A stretch of DNA of 36,422 bases from Bacillota bacterium (GCA_023623185.1 JAMNXV010000083.1:1-36422), one strand, 5' to 3'; shown: positions 6,649 to 15,215, counted from the stretch's first letter. Notes: generated by a model from the letters alone, not told the origin. Numbers and translations are program-made.

Positions 6649-9600
6649 TCACCCCTCCAGGACCACCAGCAGGTCGCCGGCCTCGACCCGGTCGCCCTCC
6701 TTCACCAGCACGTCCTTGACCGTGCAGTCCCGCGGCGCCGTCAGCACGTTCTCCATCTTCATTGCCTCGGTCACCACCAGCTGCACGCCCTTGGCGACCT
6801 CGTCGCCCGGGGCCACCAGCACCTTGATGACCTTGCCCGGCATCGAGGCCCCGAGCTGGCACGGATCGCCCTTGGCCGCCTTGGGCCGCCGGACGACGGC
6901 GTCGACCATCCGGTGGTCGGGCACCTCGACCTCCCGGGGCGAGCCGTTCAGCTCGAACAGGACCTCCCGCATGCCGTTGGGCTTCGGATCCCGCACGTTG
7001 ATCAGCTTGATGATGAGCGTCTTGCCCTGCTCGATCTCCACCGCCGTCTGCTCGCCCGGACGCAGGCCGTAGAAGAAGGTGGGGGTGTCGACCACGGACG
7101 TGTTCTCGTACTCCGCGCGGTGCCGGGCGAACTCCTCCACGAGCCCCGGGAAGAGGATCTCCGACAGGACCTCCCGCTGCGTGGCGGGCCGGCCGAGCCT
7201 CTCCGAGAGCTCCGCCCGCTTCGCCTCAAAGTCGATGGGCGGCAGCAGCTCGCCGGGCCGCACGGTGATGGCCTCCCGGCCCTTCAGCACCACCCGCTGG
7301 AGCTCCTTCGGCCAGCCGCCGGGGGGCTGCCCCATGTAGCCGGACAGCATCTGCACGACTGACTCGGGGAAGGCCAGTGTCTCGCCCCGCTCGATCAGCT
7401 CCTCGGGGGTGCGGATGCCGTTCTGCACCATGAAGAGGGCCAGGTCCCCGACTGCCTTGGACGACGGCGTGACCTTGACGATGTCGCCCAGGGCCAGGTT
7501 GGCGGTCCGGTAGGCCTCGACCACCTCGTGCCAGCGGCCGCCAAGGCCGAGCGAGACCGCCTGCTGCCGCAGGTTGGAGATCTGCCCGCCGGGCATCTCG
7601 TGCAGGTACGTCTCCGCGGAGGTGGCGCTGAGCCCCGACTCCCAGGGGGCGTACCAGCGGCGGACCTCCTGCCAGTAGTCCGCCAGCTGCTGCAGGGCGG
7701 CCAGGTCGAGCCCCGTGTCCCGCTCGCCCCCCTGCAGGGCGGCCACCAGCGTGTTCAGCGACGGCTGCGAGGTCAGCCCGGAGAGGGAGGAGATGGCGGC
7801 GTCCACAATGTCCACCCCGGCCTCCGCCGCGGCCAGCAGCGTCGCCACGCCTGTGCCGGCGGTGTCGTGGGTGTGCAGGTGCAGCGGCACGCCGACCTCC
7901 TGCTTCAGCGCGGCGATCAGCATGCTGGCTGCCCTGGGCTTCAAGAGGCCCGACATGTCCTTGATGCCGATGATCTGCGCCCCGGCCCTCTCCAGCTCGC
8001 GGGCCAGCTCCACGTAGTACTTCAGGTCGTACTTGGTGCGGCCGGGGTCGGTGATGTCGCCGGTGTAGCAGAGGGCCACCTCGGCCACCTTGCCCTCGTT
8101 GCGCACGGCCTCGATCGCCGGCACCATGTTGGGCAGCCAGTTGAGCGAGTCGAAGATGCGGAAGATGTCGATGCCCGCTGCGGCGGCCTCCTTCACGAAG
8201 GCCTGCACCAGGTTGTCGGGGTAGTTGGCGTACCCGACGGCGTTGGCCCCCCGCAGCAGCATCTGGAAGGGGATGTTGGGAATGGCCTTGCGGAGGAGCT
8301 CCAGCCGCTCCCAGGGATCCTCCTTCAGGAAGCGCAGGGCCGTGTCGTAGGTCGCGCCGCCCCACATCTCCAGCGAGAAGAGCCCCGCCCCCAGCCGGGC
8401 GGTGGCCGGGGCGATGGCCAGCATGTCCCGGGTCCGCACCCGGGTGGCCAGCAGCGACTGGTGCGCGTCGCGCATGGTCGTGTCGGTCACCAGGAGCCGC
8501 TTCTGGGACCGGATCCACTCTACCAGCCCCTCGCTGCCGCGCTCCAGCAGCACCTGGCGGGCGCCGGGGGGAACGGGCCCCTCCGCCCTGGGGATCGGGA
8601 CGTGGGTCCGGGTCGGGGGCTTGGCCCCGGGGGGGACTCCCGGCCCGCCGTTGACGACCACATTCCCGATGTAGCGGAGCAGCTTGGTGCCCCGGTCGCG
8701 CCGGGGCGTGAACTGGAAGAGCTCCGGCGTGTCGTTGATGAAACTGGTGTCGACGTCGCCGGCCAGGAAGCGGGGATGGCGGACGACGTTCAGCAGGAAG
8801 GGGATGTTGGTCTTCACCCCCCGGATGCGGAACTCCTGGAGGACCCGGACCATCTTGGAGGCCGCCGCCTCGAAGGTCAGCCCCCACGTGGTGAGCTTCA
8901 CCAGCAGCGAGTCGTAGTGCGGGGTGACCTCGGCGCCCACGAAGCCGGCGTCGCCGTCCAGCCGGACCCCGGGGCCGCCGGCGGAGCGGTAGACCAGGAT
9001 GCGGCCGGTGTCGGGCAGGAAGTTGTTGGCGGGGTCCTCGGCGGTCACGCGGCACTGGATGGCGTAGCCGTGCCGGTGAACCTGCGCCTGCGAGGCCACC
9101 CCCAGCGCCTCGTCCAGCCGGGCGCCCTCAGCGATGCGGATCTGGCCCTGCACGATGTCGAGGCCCGTAATCTCCTCGGTCACCGTGTGCTCCACCTGGA
9201 TGCGCGGGTTGACCTCCATGAAGTAGTAGCGGCCGTCGGGCGCCACCAGGAACTCGACGGTGCCCGCCCCCACGTAGCCCACCCGCGCCATGAGGCGGAC
9301 GGCGGCGCTGCAGATCTCCTGCCGCTGGCTGTCGGTGAGGGCCAGCGACGGCGCGATCTCGACCACCTTCTGATGCCGGCGCTGGATGGAGCAGTCGCGC
9401 TCGTACAGGTGCAGCACGTTGCCGTACCGGTCGGCCATCACCTGGACCTCGATGTGGCGGGGCCGCTCCACGAACTCCTCCAGATAGATGGCGCCCGAGC
9501 CGAAGGCCGCCTGCGCCTCGGAGCGGGCCCGCTCCAGCGCGTCCTTCAGCTCGGCGTCGGAGCGGACCACCCGCATGCCCCGGCCGCCCCCGCCCAGGAC

Positions 9601-10086
9601 GGCCTTGATGATGATCGGATAGCCCACCTCCCGGGCGAAGGCCAGCGCCTCCTTCACCGAGGTGACGGGCCCATCGGTGCCCCGGGGCAGGGGCAGCCCG
9701 GCTTCCCGCGCGATCTGCCGCGCGGCCACCTTGTCGCCGAACATCTCCAGATGCTCCGGATCCGGGCCGATGAACGCGATGCCGTTATCCCGGCAGAGCC
9801 GGGCGAAGGCGGAGTTCTCGGCCAGGAAGCCGTACCCGGGGTGGATGGCGTCGACCTCGTGCTCCAGTGCCAGCCTGATGATCCCCTCCATGTCGAGGTA
9901 CGCCTCGACGGGACCCAAGCCCTCGCCGATGAGGTAGGCCTCGTCGGCCTTGTAGCGGTGGAGCGAGAGGCTGTCCTGTTCCGAGTAGATCGCGACGGTC
10001 TGTTTGCCCAGTTCCGTGCAGGCGCGGAAGATGCGGATCGCGATCTCGCCCCGGTTTGCGACCAGAATGCGGCGGAAGGCTGGCAT
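6649..10086 (-). CDS. pyc: Pyruvate carboxylase
   Basis: This biotin enzyme carboxylates pyruvate to oxaloacetate with ATP and bicarbonate, refilling the TCA cycle and feeding gluconeogenesis. The 1145-residue length matches single-chain pyruvate carboxylases. Residues 1-450 are the biotin carboxylase: the ATP-grasp loop GGGGRGMRVV, and EVNPRIQVEHTVTEEI. The carboxyltransferase starts near 530 with DTTMRDAHQSLLATRVRT. The carbamylated metal-binding lysine is in IGIKDMSGLLKP near 706. The biotinyl domain closes the protein with EAMKMEN, the biotin being carried on Lys1110. The ATG at 10086 is preceded by GGGGTGA. The gene stands alone apart from the broken small ORF after it, and is divergent from a sugar-type ABC importer. 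No frameshift or missing residue was noticed. Confidence 0.97.
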   Translation of the reverse strand: MPAFRRILVANRGEIAIRIFRACTELGKQTVAIYSEQDSLSLHRYKADEAYLIGEGLGPVEAYLDMEGIIRLALEHEVDAIHPGYGFLAENSAFARLCRDNGIAFIGPDPEHLEMFGDKVAARQIAREAGLPLPRGTDGPVTSVKEALAFAREVGYPIIIKAVLGGGGRGMRVVRSDAELKDALERARSEAQAAFGSGAIYLEEFVERPRHIEVQVMADRYGNVLHLYERDCSIQRRHQKVVEIAPSLALTDSQRQEICSAAVRLMARVGYVGAGTVEFLVAPDGRYYFMEVNPRIQVEHTVTEEITGLDIVQGQIRIAEGARLDEALGVASQAQVHRHGYAIQCRVTAEDPANNFLPDTGRILVYRSAGGPGVRLDGDAGFVGAEVTPHYDSLLVKLTTWGLTFEAAASKMVRVLQEFRIRGVKTNIPFLLNVVRHPRFLAGDVDTSFINDTPELFQFTPRRDRGTKLLRYIGNVVVNGGPGVPPGAKPPTRTHVPIPRAEGPVPPGARQVLLERGSEGLVEWIRSQKRLLVTDTTMRDAHQSLLATRVRTRDMLAIAPATARLGAGLFSLEMWGGATYDTALRFLKEDPWERLELLRKAIPNIPFQMLLRGANAVGYANYPDNLVQAFVKEAAAAGIDIFRIFDSLNWLPNMVPAIEAVRNEGKVAEVALCYTGDITDPGRTKYDLKYYVELARELERAGAQIIGIKDMSGLLKPRAASMLIAALKQEVGVPLHLHTHDTAGTGVATLLAAAEAGVDIVDAAISSLSGLTSQPSLNTLVAALQGGERDTGLDLAALQQLADYWQEVRRWYAPWESGLSATSAETYLHEMPGGQISNLRQQAVSLGLGGRWHEVVEAYRTANLALGDIVKVTPSSKAVGDLALFMVQNGIRTPEELIERGETLAFPESVVQMLSGYMGQPPGGWPKELQRVVLKGREAITVRPGELLPPIDFEAKRAELSERLGRPATQREVLSEILFPGLVEEFARHRAEYENTSVVDTPTFFYGLRPGEQTAVEIEQGKTLIIKLINVRDPKPNGMREVLFELNGSPREVEVPDHRMVDAVVRRPKAAKGDPCQLGASMPGKVIKVLVAPGDEVAKGVQLVVTEAMKMENVLTAPRDCTVKDVLVKEGDRVEAGDLLVVLEG

Positions 10087-10136
10087 GTCTCTCTCACCCC
10101 TTTAATGTATTGAAATCCACCTATTCGCCCTGCTTT

Positions 10137-10220
10137 GGGGGATTCCTTCAAGCCCCCGCGTTAACAGAAGGTTGACGGAATGTTAAGCCGGTTAATGTTT
10201 TATTTGTATTTAGATAAGAT
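10137..10220. promoter_or_regulatory. Divergent control region between pyc and the sugar-type ABC operon
   Basis: The 207-base gap 10087-10293 turns clearly AT-rich from 10160 to 10220. It holds TTAACA (10161-10166) facing TGTTAA (10181-10186), and an overlapping imperfect palindrome TTAAGCCGGTTAA (10183-10195) resembling the CG-centred operators of LacI-type sugar regulators. TTGACG (10172-10177) could be a -35 element for the plus strand, but no good -10 lies at the normal distance; TAAGAT at 10215-10220 is the best TATAAT-like hexamer. Nearer pyc, GGGGG (10137-10141) and CCCCC (10153-10157) can pair. None of these is decisive. Confidence 0.35.
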
Positions 10221-10293
10221 TCAGAGAACGAGGCAGGAGTCTGTGCCCGCGGATGGAATTATACCCCACACCATCGCGAAGGGAGGAACGTCC

Positions 10294-11226
10294 TTGGCCG
10301 GCCAACCCGCGCGGGCGACAGCCGCCCGAACGCGCGTGTCCTCGCCGAAATGGCGGGCTCGCTGGGCGGAGAGGGTGGAGCCCTATCTCTACATTGCCCC
10401 CAGCCTGGCGCTGCTCATCATCTTTACCTTCTACCCGATTGTGCGCTCGCTCTACCTCAGCCTGTTTCTCACCAACCCGCTGGGCGAGCCCCGCGTCTTC
10501 GTGGGCCTCGAGCACTACGCCAACGCCCTTACGACCACGTTTCTGAAGAGCATGGGGGTCACGCTCCTCTTCGTGCTCTACACCGTGCCCGTCGGGCTGC
10601 TGCTGGGCCTCGCCCTGGCCCTGCTCGCCCACCAGCCCCTGAAGGGCACCCGGTTCTTCCAACTCGTCTTCTCCTCGCCGCTGGCCATCTCGGCGGCCAT
10701 CGGCAGCACGATCTGGGTGATGATGCTGAACCCGGTCTCCGGCATCGTGAACTACCTGCTGAGCCTGGTGGGGCTGTCCCCTGTGCGCTGGCTGACCGAC
10801 CCCAGCTGGGCCCTGCCGGCCGTGGGCATGGTCAGCATCTGGCTGCGGCTGGGCTTCAACTTCGTCCTCATGCTGAGCGCCCTGCAGAACGTGCCGGAGG
10901 AGCTGCACGAGGCGGCGATGGTGGACGGCGCGGGCTTCTGGGCCAAGACCCGCCACATCACCGTGCCGATGATCTCGCCGACGCTCTTCTTTGCGGCGGT
11001 GGTGGGGGTCATCCACGCCTTCCAGGTCTTCGCCGAGATCGACATCATGACGGCCGGCGGCCCGTCTGACGCCACCAATACGGTTGTCTACCGCATCTAC
11101 CAGGTGGCCTTCCGGCAGTACGAGTTCGGCTCGGCCAGCGCCCAAGCGATCCTGCTGTTCATCGTGATGGTCATCCTCACCTACATCCAGTTCAGGCTCG
11201 GCGAGAGGCGGGTGCACTACCAGTGA
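10294..11226 (+). CDS. Carbohydrate ABC transporter permease, MalF/UgpA type
   Basis: This is an inner-membrane channel subunit of a CUT1-type importer. The 310-residue protein has six likely membrane helices, beginning with YLYIAPSLALLIIFTFYPIVRSLYL and ending with AILLFIVMVILTYIQF. The EAA loop that contacts the ATPase is ELHEAAMVDGAGFWAKTRHITVPMISPTLFF. I chose the TTG at 10294: GGGAGGA lies seven bases ahead, the resulting length is typical, and the frame upstream (to 10180) overlaps the AT-rich control region. Its stop overlaps the start of the second permease. Family and neighbours point to a sugar or glycerol-3-phosphate substrate, not proven here. Confidence 0.93.
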   Translation: MAGQPARATAARTRVSSPKWRARWAERVEPYLYIAPSLALLIIFTFYPIVRSLYLSLFLTNPLGEPRVFVGLEHYANALTTTFLKSMGVTLLFVLYTVPVGLLLGLALALLAHQPLKGTRFFQLVFSSPLAISAAIGSTIWVMMLNPVSGIVNYLLSLVGLSPVRWLTDPSWALPAVGMVSIWLRLGFNFVLMLSALQNVPEELHEAAMVDGAGFWAKTRHITVPMISPTLFFAAVVGVIHAFQVFAEIDIMTAGGPSDATNTVVYRIYQVAFRQYEFGSASAQAILLFIVMVILTYIQFRLGERRVHYQ

Positions 11227-12050
11227 GCGCTTCCTCCCGATTCACCCGGCTGCTTCTGTACGCGGCCCTCTGCATGGCGGGGCTCGTCATGGTGTTCCCC
11301 ATCCTCTACGCGGTTTCCATCAGCCTCATGCCGCCGGCTGAGGTCAACACCTTCCCGCCCCGCTTCCTCCCCAGCGCGCCGCAGTGGTCCAACTACGCCG
11401 AGGTCGCCCGGTCGGTGCCCGTGGGGCGGTATCTGCTCAATTCCCTGATCATCTCCGGCGCCGTCACCCTCGGCCAGGTGGCCACCGCCAGCCTGTCGGG
11501 CTATGCCTTCGCCTTCATGAACTTCCGGGGAAAGGCGGCCCTCTTTGCGCTCTTCATGTCCACCATGATGGTGCCCTGGGAGGTCACGCTCATCCCGAAC
11601 TACCTGACGATCCGCTCGCTCAGGCTGCTGAACTCCTACTCGGGGATGATCCTCCCCTTCCTGGCTACGGCCTTCGGCACGTTCCTGCTCCGGCAGTTCT
11701 TCCTGCAGATCCCCCTGGAGCTGGAGGACGCCGCCCGCATCGACGGCTGCGGGAGGTTCCGCTTCTTCTGGTCCATCGCCCTGCCCCTGGCCCGGCCCGG
11801 TCTCCTCACCCTGGGCGTCTACACGTTCCTCAGCACCTGGAACCAGTACCTGTGGCCGCTCCTGGTCACCGACTCGCGGCTGATGCGGACGGTGCAGATC
11901 GGCGTGCGCTTCCTTATGAACGAGGAGGGCATGCAGTACCACCGCATCATGGCCGGAGTGGTTCTCTGCATGGCGCCGGCCCTGCTGATCCTGGTGCTGG
12001 GGCAGCGCTACCTGGTGCGGGGGCTGATGGCCGGCAGCGTGAAGGGGTAG
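11223..12050 (+). CDS. Carbohydrate ABC transporter permease, MalG/UgpE type
   Basis: The 275-residue partner of the preceding permease starts at a GTG that overlaps the upstream TGA (GTGA), a sign of translational coupling. It begins with a membrane helix, LLLYAALCMAGLVMVFPILYAVS. The classic CUT1 second-permease segment ALFMSTMMVPWEVTLIPNYLTIRSLRLLNSYSGMILPFLATAFGTFLLRQF is recognisable, and the EAA loop is PLELEDAARIDGCGRFRFFWSIALPLARPGLL. The C-terminus VRGLMAGSVKG is typical of MalG/UgpE-like proteins. It forms a heterodimer with the upstream gene product in the membrane. No ATPase gene accompanies the operon; a shared MsmX-type ATPase encoded elsewhere is a reasonable inference. Confidence 0.94.
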   Translation: MSASSRFTRLLLYAALCMAGLVMVFPILYAVSISLMPPAEVNTFPPRFLPSAPQWSNYAEVARSVPVGRYLLNSLIISGAVTLGQVATASLSGYAFAFMNFRGKAALFALFMSTMMVPWEVTLIPNYLTIRSLRLLNSYSGMILPFLATAFGTFLLRQFFLQIPLELEDAARIDGCGRFRFFWSIALPLARPGLLTLGVYTFLSTWNQYLWPLLVTDSRLMRTVQIGVRFLMNEEGMQYHRIMAGVVLCMAPALLILVLGQRYLVRGLMAGSVKG

Positions 12051-12096
12051 CGGCTTGTGGATAGGAGGACAACGAAAACAGAGGAGGATTCTCTAC

Positions 12097-13464
12097 GTGC
12101 GTGCGCGGAGACGACCGGTATGGATGCTGTGGGCCCTGGTCCTGATCGTGACCCTGCTGGCCGGATGCGCCCGCGGGGGCGGTTCCCAGTCGGGCGGCGA
12201 GTTTCAGAAGGTGGAGATTCAGCCCGGCGAGCGGGTGAAGGTGACCTTCTGGCACGCGATGGGCGGGGCCGCCGGCGAGGCGGTGCAGCGGCTCGTGGAC
12301 CGGTTCAACAGCTCGCAGGATAAAGTGGTGGTGGAGGCCGCCTACCAGGGCACCTACGACGACGCGCTGCAGAAGCTGAAGGCCGCCGGGCCCGAGGGGC
12401 CGACGATCATGCAGGTCTACGAGATCGGCAGCCGGTTCATGATCGACTCCGGTATGATCACGCCCATGCAGAACTTCATCGACGCCGACGGCTTCTCCAC
12501 CGACGACTTCGAGCCGAACATCCTGGGCTACTACACCTTCGACGGGCGCCTGTACTCCATGCCGTTCAACACCTCTACGCCCATCGTCTACTACAACAAG
12601 GACGCCTTCCGTGAGGTGGGGCTGGATCCCGAGCGGCCGCCCCGCACCTTCGAGGAGTTCCAGGAGTACGCCCGCCGGCTGACGGTCACCCAGGGCGGCC
12701 AGACCCGCTACGGCGCCGGCATCGCCCTTTACGGCTGGTTCTTCGAGCAGTTCCTGGCCGTGCAGGGGGCCCACTACGTGGACAACGACAACGGCCGCAG
12801 CGCACGGGCCACAAAGGCGATCATCAACTCGCCGGAGGGCGAGCGCTTCGTGAACTGGCTGAAGGAGATGGTGGACGAGGGCTCGGCGGAGAACCTGGGC
12901 CGCAGGACCGCCGAGACCCAGGCCGCTTTCGCCGCCGGCCGCATCGCCATGACCCTGGACTCCACGGCGGCCCTGGCGCCGATCCTGAACGGCGTGGGGG
13001 ACAAGTTCGAGGTCGGCACCGCCTTCCTGCCGCGGCCCGAGGGGGTGGACGGCGGGGTCATCATCGGCGGCGCCTCGGTGTGGATCACCAACACCAAGCC
13101 GCTGAAGGAGCAGTGGGCCGCCTGGGAGTTCGTCAAGTGGCTGACGACCCCTGAGGTGCAGGCGGAGTGGTCCATGGCCACCGGCTACTTCCCGATCCGC
13201 CTGGCGGCCTACGACCAGCCGGCCCTGCAGGAATGGCACGCCCAGCGGCCGCAGTTCACCACCGCGATCGAGCAGCTGCGGGCCTCCAAGCTGAGCACCG
13301 TGACGCAGGGCGCGGTCATCGGCACGTTCCCACAGGCCCGCCAGATCGTGGAGGCGGCGATGGAGTCGGTGATCCTCGGCCAGGCTACCGCCGCGGAGGC
13401 GCTGACGTCGGCGGCCGAGGAGATTACGAAGGGGATCGAGGACTACAACCGGACGACGCAGTAG
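12097..13464 (+). CDS. Extracellular solute-binding lipoprotein, UgpB/CUT1 type
   Basis: This is the ligand-capturing component of the importer. From the GTG at 12097, with GAGGAGG nine bases upstream, it is 455 residues. The signal peptide ends in lipobox LLAGC, placing the lipidated Cys at 24. The mature part begins VKVTFWHAMGGAAGEAVQRLVDRFN, close to the opening of glycerol-3-phosphate-binding UgpB proteins (TFWH-MGG, then a segment like YQGTYDDALQKL). Later family landmarks are SMPFNTSTPIVYYNKDAFREVGLDP and WAAWEFVKWLTTPEVQAEW. Substrate is probably a sugar, a glycerol phosphodiester or glycerol-3-phosphate; the resemblance to UgpB is by eye only. It is the last gene of the operon, 46 bases after the second permease, and is followed by a terminator hairpin. 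An upstream TTG in frame at 12055 has no ribosome site. Confidence 0.93.
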   Translation: MRARRRPVWMLWALVLIVTLLAGCARGGGSQSGGEFQKVEIQPGERVKVTFWHAMGGAAGEAVQRLVDRFNSSQDKVVVEAAYQGTYDDALQKLKAAGPEGPTIMQVYEIGSRFMIDSGMITPMQNFIDADGFSTDDFEPNILGYYTFDGRLYSMPFNTSTPIVYYNKDAFREVGLDPERPPRTFEEFQEYARRLTVTQGGQTRYGAGIALYGWFFEQFLAVQGAHYVDNDNGRSARATKAIINSPEGERFVNWLKEMVDEGSAENLGRRTAETQAAFAAGRIAMTLDSTAALAPILNGVGDKFEVGTAFLPRPEGVDGGVIIGGASVWITNTKPLKEQWAAWEFVKWLTTPEVQAEWSMATGYFPIRLAAYDQPALQEWHAQRPQFTTAIEQLRASKLSTVTQGAVIGTFPQARQIVEAAMESVILGQATAAEALTSAAEEITKGIEDYNRTTQ

Positions 13465-13479
13465 GGGGAGGAACATGGA

Positions 13480-13510
13480 GAGAGCCCGGGCGGCAGAAGC
13501 CCGGGCTCTC
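13480..13510 (+). terminator. Intrinsic terminator of the ABC importer operon
   Basis: A perfect 12-bp stem (13480-13491 with 13499-13510) closes a seven-base loop and begins 15 bases after the binding-protein stop. The following sequence is TTGGGTG, so the U-tract is poor, but stem stability and position support a terminator. Confidence 0.7.
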
Positions 13511-13527
13511 TTGGGTGACACAGTGCG

Positions 13528-13560
13528 GGGCCCTGGATGCCGTTGGCGGATCCGGGGCCC
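13528..13560. terminator. Second hairpin between converging genes, probable terminator
   Basis: GGGCCCTGGAT (13528-13538) pairs with ATCCGGGGCCC (13550-13560) with one G-U wobble, and TTTCT follows on the plus strand. It sits between the importer operon and the stop of the minus-strand lipoprotein gene at 13573, so it can serve either direction. Confidence 0.6.
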
Positions 13561-13572
13561 TTTCTGCGGCCG

Positions 13573-14484
13573 CTATTCCTCTCCAACCGGCTCCAGCACC
13601 ACCCGCAGTTCGAGGCGGCCGGATCCGTTGACGTGTGCCGCGTAGACGGCGGCGAACTGCGGGAAACCCCGCTCCTGCGCATCGAAGACGAACTCCCGCT
13701 CAATCGTCTTCCCGGCCGGGAAGAGCATGGAGTGCACGGCCGGGCAGATCCGCCCGGGGTCCGGTCTCTCGCCGGGGAACCGCACGTGCACGAGTGATCC
13801 GCAGTCGAAGAGCAACTCGACGCCGGCGCCGCTCTTATTGGTAAGCGTGGCCCTCACGCGATACGTGTCGGCCTCTTCCCTGACGGCGACCACTTCCAGA
13901 GACAGAACATCATCCTCGGCAAAGCCCCGCAGCTCGTCCGGGAGGGGGTCGCCGGGTCGGACGCCGTTCTCCGGCGGCCCCGGTTCAGGCAATTCCGGGC
14001 CCGGCAGCCTCTCCAGCGGTGGCCGGATGGGCCGGGGCGGTGCGACGGGCGTCGGGGGCTTCACGGGCAGAGGGGGATCCTCCGGCAGGACGGGCTCCGG
14101 CACCGCCGGCACCGGCACCACAGGCGCCGGTACGGGCTTGGAAGGCGGCGTGGCGGGCGCTTCCTCACCCGGGCTACCCGGCTCCGCCGCGCCCGAAGGG
14201 CTATCCCCTGCGGGACCGGCAACAGGTTCGGCCGGCGTGGTCGAGCCGTCTGGGTGCGACGCGACAGTCTGATCAGGGTGCGGTGCCGGGGCATCCGCCG
14301 GAGCAGCGCTGTGCAGCTCGTTCGACGGCTCCGGCAGGGCGGGGATCACGTCCGGGCCCGGCCCGCCCGCCTCAGGCGCCTCTGCAGGCGCAGGCGCGGG
14401 GATGGGGACGTCGCCTCCTGCCGCGCCGCCGCAGCCGGTGAGCAGGACCAGCCCCAACAGCCCTGTTGCAAGCGTCTTGCGCAT
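13573..14484 (-). CDS. Proline-rich lipoprotein with a C-terminal BsuPI-like beta domain
   Basis: This 303-residue protein is predicted to be lipid-anchored on the outer face of the membrane. Its signal peptide MRKTLATGLLGLVLLTGC has lipobox LTGC with Cys18. Roughly residues 25-195 are an extended Pro/Ala/Glu-rich stalk (PAPVVPVPAVPEPVLPEDPP and similar). The remainder is a compact domain, LSLEVVAVREEADTYRVRATL, then LLFDCGSLVHVRFPG, a second Cys in RICPAVHSMLFPAGKTIEREFVFDA, and a final strand LELRVVLEPV. This order resembles the BsuPI (intracellular proteinase inhibitor) fold found in secreted Bacillota proteins. The two Cys could form a disulfide. The ATG at 14484 follows AGGAGGAGGG. The gene is divergent from the exonuclease gene. 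Cell-wall-spanning display of the C-terminal domain is an inference. Confidence 0.8.
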   Translation of the reverse strand: MRKTLATGLLGLVLLTGCGGAAGGDVPIPAPAPAEAPEAGGPGPDVIPALPEPSNELHSAAPADAPAPHPDQTVASHPDGSTTPAEPVAGPAGDSPSGAAEPGSPGEEAPATPPSKPVPAPVVPVPAVPEPVLPEDPPLPVKPPTPVAPPRPIRPPLERLPGPELPEPGPPENGVRPGDPLPDELRGFAEDDVLSLEVVAVREEADTYRVRATLTNKSGAGVELLFDCGSLVHVRFPGERPDPGRICPAVHSMLFPAGKTIEREFVFDAQERGFPQFAAVYAAHVNGSGRLELRVVLEPVGEE

Positions 14485-14539
14485 GGTCCCTCCTCCTCTC
14501 TGTGAGATAGACGGGGGATGCGGGTCTCCCCGTTTCCGG

Positions 14540-14592
14540 CAGGAATCGCTGCCACTTCCAGGGAAGTCAACCGAAACGGGACTGCGAGATCC
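14540..14592 (+). repeat. 53-bp imperfect direct repeat, copy A
   Basis: This copy aligns without gaps to 15156-15208, with 42 of 53 positions identical by my count. The best conserved blocks are CAGGA.TCGC, CCAGGGAAGTCAA, CGAA and ACTGCGAGA. It lies in the divergent gap between the lipoprotein and exonuclease starts, ending one base before the exonuclease ribosome site. Confidence 0.75.
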
Positions 14593-14608
14593 GGGAGGAG
14601 GCTGCCCC

Positions 14609-15145
14609 TTGCTGCACCGTCCATACGTCGTGCTGGACTTCGAGACCACCGGTCTCGCTGCATCCGACCGCGTGATCGAGATTGCGGCCGTCCGCTTCGA
14701 GCGTGGCCGAACCATCGAGTTCCACTCCCTGTGCGATCCCGGCTGCCCGCTGCCGCCGTTCATCCGGGGTCTCACCGGGCTGACCGACGCCGACCTGTGC
14801 GGCGCCCCGCCCACCACTCTGGCCATCAGGCGGCTGATGGCCGAGATCCTCCACGACGACCCGCTCCTCGTCGCCCACAACGCCTCGTTCGACCTGCGCT
14901 TCCTCAACCAGGAGCTGGCCCGGGCGGGGATGGCGCCTTTCGGCGGACCCCTCCTCTGCACCATGCAGCTCAGCCGCAGGCTCTTTCCCGGACTGCCCAG
15001 CCACAGGCTGGCGGCGCTGCTGGATTACTGGGGGATCCCGGTGGACAGGCACCACCGGGCGCTGGATGACGTGCGGGCCACCGCCGAGCTGCTGGACCGG
15101 CTGGTCGCGGCGGCGCACCAGCGGGGCATCGCGGTGGGGGGATGA
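14609..15145 (+). CDS. DEDDh-type 3'-5' exonuclease (DnaQ / Pol III epsilon-like)
   Basis: The 178-residue protein is a stand-alone exonuclease domain. Exo I is YVVLDFETTG, giving the metal-binding Asp10 and Glu12. Exo II is HNASFDLRFLN with Asp95. Exo III is HRALDDVRAT with His149 and Asp154, making it the DEDDh subtype. Such enzymes remove nucleotides from DNA (or RNA) 3' ends; stand-alone Bacillota versions act in proofreading or repair. The TTG at 14609 has AGGAGG seven bases upstream, and homology starts immediately after it; the open frame extending back to 14402 overlaps the divergent lipoprotein gene. It precedes sbcD-sbcC-addB-addA by 200 bases and is bracketed by the two copies of a 53-bp repeat. 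A hairpin follows, so it may be a separate transcript. Confidence 0.92.
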   Translation: MLHRPYVVLDFETTGLAASDRVIEIAAVRFERGRTIEFHSLCDPGCPLPPFIRGLTGLTDADLCGAPPTTLAIRRLMAEILHDDPLLVAHNASFDLRFLNQELARAGMAPFGGPLLCTMQLSRRLFPGLPSHRLAALLDYWGIPVDRHHRALDDVRATAELLDRLVAAAHQRGIAVGG

Positions 15146-15155
15146 CACCGGCGAG

Positions 15156-15208
15156 CAGGATTCGCCACCCCGCCCAGGGAAGTCAAACGAACAGGAACTG
15201 CGAGACCC
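15156..15208 (+). repeat. 53-bp imperfect direct repeat, copy B
   Basis: This is the second copy of the repeat at 14540-14592, in the same orientation. It begins 11 bases after the exonuclease stop and lies upstream of the sbcD control region. Shared blocks include CCAGGGAAGTCAA and ACTGCGAGA. Both copies are in gaps between genes. Confidence 0.75.
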
Positions 15209-15215
15209 ACCATTT

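Noticed and set aside
13475-13648. ATG with GGGGGAGGA upstream, giving a 57-codon frame after the binding-protein gene
   Set aside because: The frame runs through two terminator hairpins and into the antisense of the lipoprotein gene, and its product shows no structure; the ribosome-like site is probably chance.
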